Positions 57,885 through 64,000 of a stretch of DNA of 64,000 nucleotides are shown here, piece by piece (within the stretch, counting starts at the first letter, position 1; each line of letters opens with the position of its first letter). The stretch comes from Pelomonas paludis. Its GTDB lineage: Bacteria > Pseudomonadota > Gammaproteobacteria > Burkholderiales > Burkholderiaceae_C. The notes under the pieces were generated by a model. It searched no databases. It was not told where the DNA came from and worked only from the letters and a program-made list of their open reading frames with translations. The stretch covers positions 1,116,001 to 1,180,000 of the forward strand of contig NZ_JBDPZD010000001.1 of NCBI RefSeq assembly GCF_039872745.1. Direction: 5' to 3'. A program made the translations under genes and the position numbers.

Positions 57885-58427
57885 ATGCTCGGCCGCATCG
57901 TCCGGTCGGCCGACTTTGAACGCGTGCTGGCGCGCCCGGCATGTGCTCGCAGCGCGCTCTTCGCCGTGCATCATCTGGCCGCTGGCCCCAGCCCCTCGGC
58001 TTGGGTTTTGTCCACAGATCGAGCGAAGTTGTCCACAGAGGCTGCACAGGCTGCCCACAGACTTGTGGATGACGCTGCTGATGCCGTCCCGGCTGCGGCC
58101 CCCGCAACACCGCCCACCCCCGCGCCCACACCTGTACCAGGGGGCGCCTGGGTGGGCGTTGTCGTTCCCAAGCGGTTTGCGCGCCGGGCGGTCACGCGCA
58201 CGCTCGTCAAGCGCCAGATGCGGGTGGCCATGAGCCACCGGCAAGCCGCGCTGCCGCCGGGCCTGTGGGTGCTGCGCCTGCGCAGCCCGATCGACCGCAA
58301 AGCCTTTCCCAGTGCGGCCTCGGATGCGCTGCGCGCCGTGGTGCGTGCCGAACTCGGTGGCCTGCTGGACCGGGCGCTGCAACGCCTGGCTTCGCAAGCT
58401 GGGGTGTCGGCCGGGGTGTCTGCATGA
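57885..58427 (+). CDS. rnpA: Ribonuclease P protein component with internal insertion
   Basis: At 180 residues this is about 60 longer than E. coli RnpA (119). The C-terminal half carries the RNase P signature region, GVVVPKRFARRAVTRTLVKR, with Thr where RNxxKR usually has Asn. Between residues about 36 and 88 there is an insertion, first VLSTDRAKLSTEAAQAAH, then an Ala/Pro/Thr-rich segment. The DNA for LSTD, LSTE and LVDD contains DnaA-box-like sites. The protein binds the RNase P RNA to process tRNA 5' ends. Its stop overlaps the yidD start (ATGA). Confidence 0.93.
   Translation: MLGRIVRSADFERVLARPACARSALFAVHHLAAGPSPSAWVLSTDRAKLSTEAAQAAHRLVDDAADAVPAAAPATPPTPAPTPVPGGAWVGVVVPKRFARRAVTRTLVKRQMRVAMSHRQAALPPGLWVLRLRSPIDRKAFPSAASDALRAVVRAELGGLLDRALQRLASQAGVSAGVSA
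58008..58072. promoter_or_regulatory. Cluster of DnaA-box-like sites inside rnpA
   Basis: TTGTCCACA occurs at 58008-58016 and 58029-58037, exactly 21 bases apart. CTGCCCACA follows at 58051-58059, and TCATCCACA on the minus strand at 58064-58072. Three have one mismatch to TTATCCACA; CTGCCCACA has three. Confidence 0.6.
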
Positions 58428-58750
58428 CTGCCTTGGGTGTCGGCTTCCAGCGGCCCGGCTGGGTCGCGCGGGGCTTGATGGCTGTGGTGCGGGCCTATCG
58501 CCTGCTGCTGTCGCCGTGGCTGGGCGCGTCCTGCCGCTTCTACCCGAGCTGTTCGGTCTATGCATTGGGCGCGCTGGAGCGCCACGGTGCTGCGGCGGGC
58601 AGCTACCTGACGGTGCATCGATTGCTGCGTTGCCACCCGCTGTGCGCGGGCGGGCATGATCCCGTCCCTGCCGAGCCGCCTCGGCTGTTCCGCCACCTCG
58701 TCCGAGGTGGTGGTGTTCCTTCTCCTCTTTCCCCGACGTCCCATGACTGA
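58424..58750 (+). CDS. yidD: Membrane protein insertion efficiency factor YidD
   Basis: This 108-residue protein carries the YidD core: AYRLLLSPWLGASCRFYPSC and SVYALGALERHGAAAG then RLLRCHPLCAGGHDPVP, with three conserved cysteines. It assists YidC at the inner membrane. ATG 58424 overlaps the rnpA stop; the end overlaps the yidC start by 8 bases. The C-terminal 20 residues diverge from the family. Confidence 0.95.
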   Translation: MTALGVGFQRPGWVARGLMAVVRAYRLLLSPWLGASCRFYPSCSVYALGALERHGAAAGSYLTVHRLLRCHPLCAGGHDPVPAEPPRLFRHLVRGGGVPSPLSPTSHD

Positions 58751-60464
58751 TATTCGCCGTGCTGTGCTGTGGGTGGTGCTGACCATGTCCCTGCTGATGC
58801 TGTGGGACGGCTGGCAGAAGCACAACGGCCAGCCTTCGCTCTTCAGCCCCAGCAAGCCCGCCGCCACCGCCACTTCAGCGGCATCGGCGGCTGCCTCCGG
58901 CTCTGCCGGCGTGCCCGCCCCGACGGCCGGTGCGGCCGCCGTGCCCGCAACAGGCGCCGCCGCGCCGGTGCCGGTGGTGTCGCAGAAGCTGGTGATCGAG
59001 ACCGATGTGCTGCGCGTCAGCATCGACACCCTGGGTGGCGATGTGGTGCGTGCCGAGCTGCCGCACTACCTCAGCACCTTCACGCCCGAGATCACTGACC
59101 AATTGCTGCAGACCGTGGGCCTGCAGAAGAAGCCGGACTTCAAGCCCGAGCCCATCGTGCTGTTCGATGCGGCCGAGAGCTACCGCGCCCAGACGGGCCT
59201 GGTCGGCGCCAAGGGCGAGGCCCTGCCGACGCACCACACGCTGTTTGCCGTGGCCTCTGAAGAGCGCGTGCTCAAGGACGGCGCCAATGAGCTGAGCCTG
59301 CGTCTGGAGTCGGCCGAGGTCGGCGGCGTCAAGCTGATCAAGACCTACACCTTCAAGCGCGGCTCCTACGCCATCGGCGTCAAGCACGAGGTCGTCAACG
59401 CCGGCGGCGCGCCGGTTGCGCCGCAGCTCTATGTGCAGTTGGTGCGCGCGGCGGCCACGCAAGGCGGCAATGTGCCCTTTGCGCCCACCTACACCGGCCC
59501 GGCGCTCTACACGGACAAGGCCAAGTTCCACAAGCTCGAGTTCAAGGACATCGAGAAGGGCAAGCTGGACTTTGAAAAGTCTGCCAGCGACGGCTGGGTG
59601 GCCATGGTGCAGCACTACTTCACCTCGGCCTGGCTGCATGGCGGCGACGCCAAGCGCGAGTTCTTCGCCAACAAGGTGGCGGGCACGACGGGCCAGACCT
59701 ATGCGGTGGGCATGCTCTACACCCTGCCCGAGCTGGCGCCCGGCGCAACGGCCGCGCATGAGGACACGCTCTTCGCTGGCCCGCAGGAAGAAAACAAGCT
59801 CGCCGCCCTGGCCCCGGGCCTGGAGCTTGTGAAGGACTACGGCATCTTCTCCATCCTGTCCAAGCCGCTCTTCTGGCTGCTGGACAAGCTGCACGGCCTG
59901 ATCGGCAACTGGGGCTGGGCGATCGTGGCCCTCGTCGTGCTGCTCAAGATTGCCTTCTACTGGCTCAACGCCAGCGCCTACCGCAGCATGGCCAAGATGA
60001 AGGCCGTGGCACCGCGCATCAACGAGATGCGCGAGCGCCTCAAGGACAAGCCGCAGGAGATGCAGGCCGAGATGATGCGCATCTACAAGGAAGAGAAGGT
60101 CAACCCCGTGGGTGGCTGCCTGCCCATCTTCCTGCAGATGCCCTTCTTCATCGCGCTCTACTGGGTGCTGCTGTCCACCGTCGAGATGCGCCAGGCGCCC
60201 TGGATCGGCTGGATCACCGACCTCTCGGTGCGCGACCCCTACTTCATCCTGCCGCTGATCATGCTGGCCGCCAACCTCTTCCAGGTCTGGCTCAATCCGC
60301 CGGCGGCCGACCCGATGCAGCAGAAGATGATGTGGATCATGCCCATCGTGTTCGGCATCATGTTCTTTGCCTTCCCGTCGGGCCTGGTGCTGTACTGGGT
60401 CACGAACACCGTGCTCGGCATTGCGCAGCAGTGGCTGATCAACCGCCAGCTTGGCGTGAGTTGA
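58743..60464 (+). CDS. yidC: Membrane protein insertase YidC
   Basis: This 573-residue insertase (E. coli 548) has an N-terminal helix (RAVLWVVLTMSLLMLWDGW), an Ala/Thr-rich linker, a large periplasmic beta domain (about residues 80-365), and the five-helix core with WLLDKLHGLIGNWGWAIVAL, the C1 loop KMKAVAPRINEMRERLKD with KEEKVNPVGGCLPIFLQMPF, and YWVTNTVLGIAQQWLINRQL at the end. It inserts proteins alone or with SecYEG. Start ATG 58743. Confidence 0.98.
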   Translation: MTDIRRAVLWVVLTMSLLMLWDGWQKHNGQPSLFSPSKPAATATSAASAAASGSAGVPAPTAGAAAVPATGAAAPVPVVSQKLVIETDVLRVSIDTLGGDVVRAELPHYLSTFTPEITDQLLQTVGLQKKPDFKPEPIVLFDAAESYRAQTGLVGAKGEALPTHHTLFAVASEERVLKDGANELSLRLESAEVGGVKLIKTYTFKRGSYAIGVKHEVVNAGGAPVAPQLYVQLVRAAATQGGNVPFAPTYTGPALYTDKAKFHKLEFKDIEKGKLDFEKSASDGWVAMVQHYFTSAWLHGGDAKREFFANKVAGTTGQTYAVGMLYTLPELAPGATAAHEDTLFAGPQEENKLAALAPGLELVKDYGIFSILSKPLFWLLDKLHGLIGNWGWAIVALVVLLKIAFYWLNASAYRSMAKMKAVAPRINEMRERLKDKPQEMQAEMMRIYKEEKVNPVGGCLPIFLQMPFFIALYWVLLSTVEMRQAPWIGWITDLSVRDPYFILPLIMLAANLFQVWLNPPAADPMQQKMMWIMPIVFGIMFFAFPSGLVLYWVTNTVLGIAQQWLINRQLGVS

Positions 60465-60614
60465 GTCACCCGTGTGACGGCGCCCCCCCGTGGCTGGGGG
60501 CTTCAAGCGCCGGCCCGGCTGGCATTCAATAGCGGCCATGCGGGGCAGCAACGGGCCGCCGAACAGGGTTCACGAGAGCTCCTTTTCCGACCTCCCCCGC
60601 GCCATCTACACAGC

Positions 60615-60645
60615 AGGCGGCTTGCTTCGGCAAGCCGCCTTTTTT
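60615..60645 (+). terminator. Rho-independent terminator after yidC
   Basis: AGGCGGCTTGC and GCAAGCCGCCT form a perfect 11-bp stem closed by a TTCG tetraloop, followed by TTTTT. It ends the rpmH-rnpA-yidD-yidC unit. The remainder of 60465-60682 shows no gene; it should include the mnmE promoter. Confidence 0.93.
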
Positions 60646-60682
60646 GTGGCCTCGCGCCGTTGCCCGCCGACAATCGCGCCCC

Positions 60683-62059
60683 ATGTCTGCCGCCCTGCTT
60701 GCCCGCCACCAGGACCCCATCGCCGCCATCGCCACGGCGCCCGGGCGCGGTGCGGTGGGCATCGTGCGCGTCTCGTCGCCGCAGCCGCTGGATGGTTTGA
60801 TCGACGCCGTCTGCGGGCGCCGTCTGCAACCCCGCGAGGCCACCTACCTACCGCTGCGTGACGCGGCGGGCCAGGCCATCGACCACGGCCTGGCGCTGCA
60901 CTTCCCGGCGCCGCATTCGTACACCGGCGAGCACGTGCTGGAGCTGCAGGCCCATGGCGGCCCGGTGGTGCTGCAGCTGCTGCTGGCGCGCGTGGTGGAA
61001 GCCTGCGCGGGTGCCCGCCTGGCCGAGCCCGGTGAGTTCACGCAGCGCGCCTTCCTCAACGGCAAGCTCGACCTCGCCCAGGCCGAGGCCGTGGCCGACC
61101 TGATCGATGCCAGCACCGAAGCCGCCGCCCGCAGTGCCGGCCGTGCGCTGGGCGGCGCGCTCTCCAAGGAGGTGGCGGCGCTGCGCGACCAGCTGATCCA
61201 GCTGCGCATGCTGGTCGAGGCCACGCTCGACTTCCCCGAGGAAGAGATCGACTTCCTGCAAAAGGCCGACGCCTTTGGCCGGCTGGAGCGCCTGGCCGCC
61301 CAGTTGCAGGCCGTGCAGCAGCGCACCCGCCAGGGCGCACTGCTGCGCGAGGGCCTGAAGGTGGTGCTGGCCGGCCAGCCCAATGTGGGCAAGAGCTCGC
61401 TGCTCAACGCCCTGGCCGGGGCCGAGCTGGCCATCGTCACGCCCATCCCCGGCACCACGCGTGACCAGCTCAGCCAGAGCCTGCAGATCGAGGGCGTGCC
61501 GCTGCACATCGTCGACACCGCCGGCCTGCGCGACGACACCGCCGACGAGGTCGAACGCATTGGCATCGCGCGCAGCTGGAGTGCCATCGAGGACGCCGAC
61601 GTCGTGCTCTTCCTGCACGACCTGGGGCGCTGGACCGACCCCGGCTACGCGGCCGAGGACGCCCGCATCCGCGCGCGGCTGCAGGGTGTCGAGCCACATC
61701 GCATCCTGCAGGTCTTCAACAAGGCTGACCTCGCCGCGCCGCCGCCGGGCGAGCTGGCGCTGTCTGCCAAGACCGGCGCTGGCCTCGATGCCCTGCGCCA
61801 ACGCTTGCTCCAGGTGGCGGGCTGGCAAGCCATGCCCGAGGGCGTCTTCATCGCCCGAGAGCGCCATGTGCAAGCCCTGGCACGCACCGGCGAGCACCTG
61901 GCCCTGGCGGCAGTCCAGGCCCGCTCGCCCGAGCCCGCGCTCGACCTGCTGGCCGAGGAGCTGCGCCTGGCCCACGATGCCCTGGGTGAAATCACCGGCG
62001 CCTTCTCGGCCGACGAGCTGCTGGGTGTGATCTTCAGCAGCTTCTGCATCGGCAAATAG
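60683..62059 (+). CDS. mnmE: tRNA uridine-5-carboxymethylaminomethyl modification GTPase MnmE
   Basis: This 458-residue enzyme works with MnmG to make the cmnm5 group at U34 of tRNAs. The folate-binding N-domain (IAAIATAPGRGAVGIVRVS, GEFTQRAFLNGKLDLAQAEA) is followed by the helical domain and the inserted G-domain: GQPNVGKSSLLN (G1), TTRD (G2), DTAGLRDD (G3), NKAD (G4), and the C-terminal FCIGK with the catalytic cysteine. Start ATG 60683. Confidence 0.98.
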   Translation: MSAALLARHQDPIAAIATAPGRGAVGIVRVSSPQPLDGLIDAVCGRRLQPREATYLPLRDAAGQAIDHGLALHFPAPHSYTGEHVLELQAHGGPVVLQLLLARVVEACAGARLAEPGEFTQRAFLNGKLDLAQAEAVADLIDASTEAAARSAGRALGGALSKEVAALRDQLIQLRMLVEATLDFPEEEIDFLQKADAFGRLERLAAQLQAVQQRTRQGALLREGLKVVLAGQPNVGKSSLLNALAGAELAIVTPIPGTTRDQLSQSLQIEGVPLHIVDTAGLRDDTADEVERIGIARSWSAIEDADVVLFLHDLGRWTDPGYAAEDARIRARLQGVEPHRILQVFNKADLAAPPPGELALSAKTGAGLDALRQRLLQVAGWQAMPEGVFIARERHVQALARTGEHLALAAVQARSPEPALDLLAEELRLAHDALGEITGAFSADELLGVIFSSFCIGK

Positions 62060-62240
62060 CCGCCTCACCGGCCCGGGAGGGTCGAATGAGTCCAATCAAA
62101 TACCAATTAAGCCGGATGCGGCCAAGCATGGCCTGCTCATGGCTATCTGTCGCGTTGAAACCGCATTCTTGAGGCTCTTGGGGTAAATACCGCGATCAAG
62201 TGGTAGCAAAGTGGACTCATGTTTGGCTATAGTGGCATTG

Positions 62241-62259
62241 CATTGGTTGCATGCCAATG
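62241..62259. promoter_or_regulatory. Palindrome upstream of the TonB-dependent receptor
   Basis: CATTGG (62241-62246) and CCAATG (62254-62259) are perfect inverted repeats around a 7-base centre, with a flanking GGCAT/ATGCC pair overlapping them. A possible -10 TATAGT lies at 62228-62233. In the 301-base gap 62060-62360 this is the only clear dyad; the rest holds no gene I can see and is less GC-rich than the coding DNA. Confidence 0.5.
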
Positions 62260-62360
62260 ACCTTTCGGGGGCCAAGCACCTGAGGGGTCTGCAAGTGGTC
62301 TCAGGCTGCTTGCGCCGGCTTGCCCATCCCGAATCCCAAATGCCCTCAGAAGGACGACGC

Positions 62361-64000
62361 ATGAAGGTCAAGCTGTTTTCCCATTCCCTCTCGCCCCTGG
62401 CGCAGGCCGTGACGCTGGCGCTGATGGGCGCCCCCGTGGCTGCACTGGCGCAGGCCAACCAGCAACTCGATGCCGTGGTGGTGACCGGCATCCGCGCCTC
62501 GCAGGAGAAGTCGCTCGACGTGAAGCGCAAGGCCGAGACGCACGTCGAGGTCATCACCGCTGAAGACGTGGGCAAGATGCCCGACAAGAACATCGCCGAC
62601 TCGCTGCAACGCGTGCCCGGCGTGACCATCAGCTCGGCCGGCGCCTCGGAAGGCGGCTTCGACGAGAACGACCGCGTCTCCATGCGCGGCACCAACCCCA
62701 GCCTGACGCAGACCCTCATCAACGGCCACGTGGTGGCCTCGGGCGACTGGTTCGTGCTCAACCAGGTGGCCAATGCCGGCCGCAGCGTCAGCTTCACCAT
62801 GCTGCCGTCCGAGCTGGTGGGCCAGGTGCTGGTGCGCAAGACCTCGGAGGCCAGCCTCGTCGAGGGCGGGCTCACGGGCTCGGTGGACATCATCACCCGC
62901 AAGCCCCTGGACTTCAAAAAGGCGCTGACGGCCGAGGCTTCGGTCGGTGTCGTCTACGCCGACAAGCCCGGCAAGACTGACCCCCAGCTCAGCGCGCTCT
63001 TCAACTGGCGTGACGACAGCAAGACCCTGGGCGTGCTGGTGCAGGCCTTCTCCGAGAAGCGCCACCTGCGCCGCGATGGCGTCGAGGTGCTGGGCTACAA
63101 CCAGATCAAGCCGGGCAGCAAGGTGGCCCTGTCCAACCCCGATCTCTCGGGCGTCTGGTACCCGCGCAGCATCGGCGCGGCGCTCTTTGAGCAGGAGCGC
63201 AAGCGCGAAGGCGGCCTGGTGGAAGTGCAACTGGCCCCGTCGCGCGCCGTGTCGCTGTCGGTCACCGGCTTCACCTCGACCCTGCACGCCAACAACTACA
63301 ACCGCAACTACCTGACCTACGCGCCCTTCTTCCTCGACGAGGGCAATGGCACGGCGCCCGACGCCGGGTACAAAGTCAGCAACAACACCCTGGTCAGCGC
63401 CAAGTTCAGCGACAAGGGCGGCAACTACGGCCTTTACGACATGATCTCCCGCCCCGGGGCCAAGGCGCGCACGCAGTTCGTCAACGTCGAGGGCAAGTTC
63501 AAGGCCTCAGACGCCCTGAGCTTCACCACCAAGCTGGGCACCTCCAGCGGCGTGGGCACCACGCCCTACCAGGACGTGATGGAGCTGCACATGGGCGGCG
63601 GCGCCAGCTGGGCGCTGAACGGCACTGACCAGGCGCCCGACTTCAAGGTCGGCAACAACGCCAGCACCGTGGCCGGCCATGGCCTCGACTGGGTCTGGGG
63701 TGCGCAGAACGTGCGCGTTGACGACAAGGACAAGTGGGCCCAGATCGACGGCGAGTACGCACTGGAGAGCGGCTTCTTCACCGCCCTCAAGTTCGGCCTG
63801 CGCCAGCATCAGCACGACCGCTCCTCGGCCGACGTGATCGCCCAGGGCCCGCAGTGCTCGGACGGCAAGGCCTTCACCTGGGGCGCCACCTGGTGCGCCA
63901 CGCCCGCCACGTCGCCCGACTACGCGGCCGTCAACATGGCGGGCGGTGTCCAGAACTACCCGTCCAACTTCGGCTCCGGCCTGGGCGGCACCTTCCCGCA
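62361..64000 (+). CDS. TonB-dependent receptor (N-terminal part; cut by window end)
   Basis: The frame is open from ATG 62361 (AGAAGGA upstream) to the window end, at least 546 residues. A signal peptide (VTLALMGAPVAALAQA) precedes a TonB-box-like LDAVVVTGIRA. The plug domain follows: VITAEDVGKMPDKNIADSLQ and RVPGVTISSA, with MRGTNPSLTQTLINGHVVAS, then GGLTGSVDIITRKPLDF and the start of the beta-barrel. The PDKNIADSLQRVPGV stretch is typical of the Caulobacter/Xanthomonas-type receptors often tied to carbohydrate or other large substrates. The substrate is not evident. The downstream half lies outside the window. Confidence 0.93.
   Translation, partial: MKVKLFSHSLSPLAQAVTLALMGAPVAALAQANQQLDAVVVTGIRASQEKSLDVKRKAETHVEVITAEDVGKMPDKNIADSLQRVPGVTISSAGASEGGFDENDRVSMRGTNPSLTQTLINGHVVASGDWFVLNQVANAGRSVSFTMLPSELVGQVLVRKTSEASLVEGGLTGSVDIITRKPLDFKKALTAEASVGVVYADKPGKTDPQLSALFNWRDDSKTLGVLVQAFSEKRHLRRDGVEVLGYNQIKPGSKVALSNPDLSGVWYPRSIGAALFEQERKREGGLVEVQLAPSRAVSLSVTGFTSTLHANNYNRNYLTYAPFFLDEGNGTAPDAGYKVSNNTLVSAKFSDKGGNYGLYDMISRPGAKARTQFVNVEGKFKASDALSFTTKLGTSSGVGTTPYQDVMELHMGGGASWALNGTDQAPDFKVGNNASTVAGHGLDWVWGAQNVRVDDKDKWAQIDGEYALESGFFTALKFGLRQHQHDRSSADVIAQGPQCSDGKAFTWGATWCATPATSPDYAAVNMAGGVQNYPSNFGSGLGGTFP

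Noticed and set aside
57436..58131. Minus-strand open frame of 231 codons across the origin, rpmH and rnpA
   Set aside because: It overlaps rpmH and rnpA in antisense, has no domain and would cross the rpmH promoter.
62060..62360. tRNA or small RNA gene between mnmE and the receptor
   Set aside because: No cloverleaf, CCA end or hairpin with T-run could be found; the gap looks regulatory only.

Overview
The window comes from the chromosome of a GC-rich betaproteobacterium of the order Burkholderiales, probably a Leptothrix/Rubrivivax/Roseateles or Comamonadaceae relative. I infer this from the strong G/C bias at third codon positions, the gyrB-dnaN-dnaA | rpmH-rnpA-yidD-yidC-mnmE origin block, the lptA-lptB-rpoN order, split transhydrogenase genes, two PEP-CTERM proteins, and a DUF3348/DUF802/OmpA/DUF2894 cluster that I know mainly from Burkholderiales. 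No tRNA, rRNA, CRISPR array or recognisable insertion sequence was seen.

Layout. 1-6.4 kb (+): end of pntAA, pntAB, pntB, then fadD, an unknown gene, rsmE and an MFS permease. 6.4-11.8 kb (-): a PhoD-like phosphatase, a THUMP-type RNA methyltransferase, a chemoreceptor and a periplasmic PDC-sensor-like protein. 11.9-19.0 kb (-): rpoN, lptB, lptA, two tandem DsbA-like proteins, an FtsN-like SPOR protein, argS and a VOC protein. 19.1-22.0 kb (+): a Ser/Thr kinase with a cyclic-nucleotide-binding domain, a PsiF-repeat protein and a PEP-CTERM protein. 22.0-31.4 kb (-): a near-gapless run of ten genes, read as DUF3348, a DUF802 MotA/ZorA-like membrane protein, an OmpA/MotB-like protein, DUF2894, a lipoprotein amidase, dppB, DUF4279, dppC, dppD, dppF. 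31.7-36.9 kb (+): a GAF-PAS3-GGDEF-EAL protein, two small proteins and a CotH-kinase lipoprotein. 36.9-44 kb: a lipocalin, a YdeI-like protein, a GST, an RlmI-like methyltransferase, a PEP-CTERM protein, an SbtA-type permease with a divergent LysR regulator, and a PBP5-type DD-carboxypeptidase. 44-51.8 kb (-): a type I restriction-modification operon (hsdR, hsdS, an AlbA_2/Schlafen-like gene, hsdM). 51.9-62.1 kb: gyrB, dnaN, dnaA, the origin region, rpmH, rnpA, yidD, yidC, mnmE. 62.4 kb to the end: a TonB-dependent receptor cut by the window edge.

The most interesting candidate is the 22-31.4 kb run. It joins an ion-driven-stator-like pair (a MotA/ExbB/ZorA-type subunit with a roughly 500-residue coiled-coil tail, and a MotB/ZorB-type peptidoglycan-binding subunit) to a peptidoglycan amidase and a peptide importer, which suggests an envelope sensing or murein-recycling function. 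Other notable points are DnaA-box-like sites inside the rnpA coding sequence, a 21-bp in-frame tandem repeat in the AlbA_2 gene of the restriction operon, a low-GC DUF4279 gene set into the peptide-transporter operon, and an SbtA/LysR divergent pair with a clear palindrome between them. All calls rest on reading the sequence and on family knowledge; no search was run.
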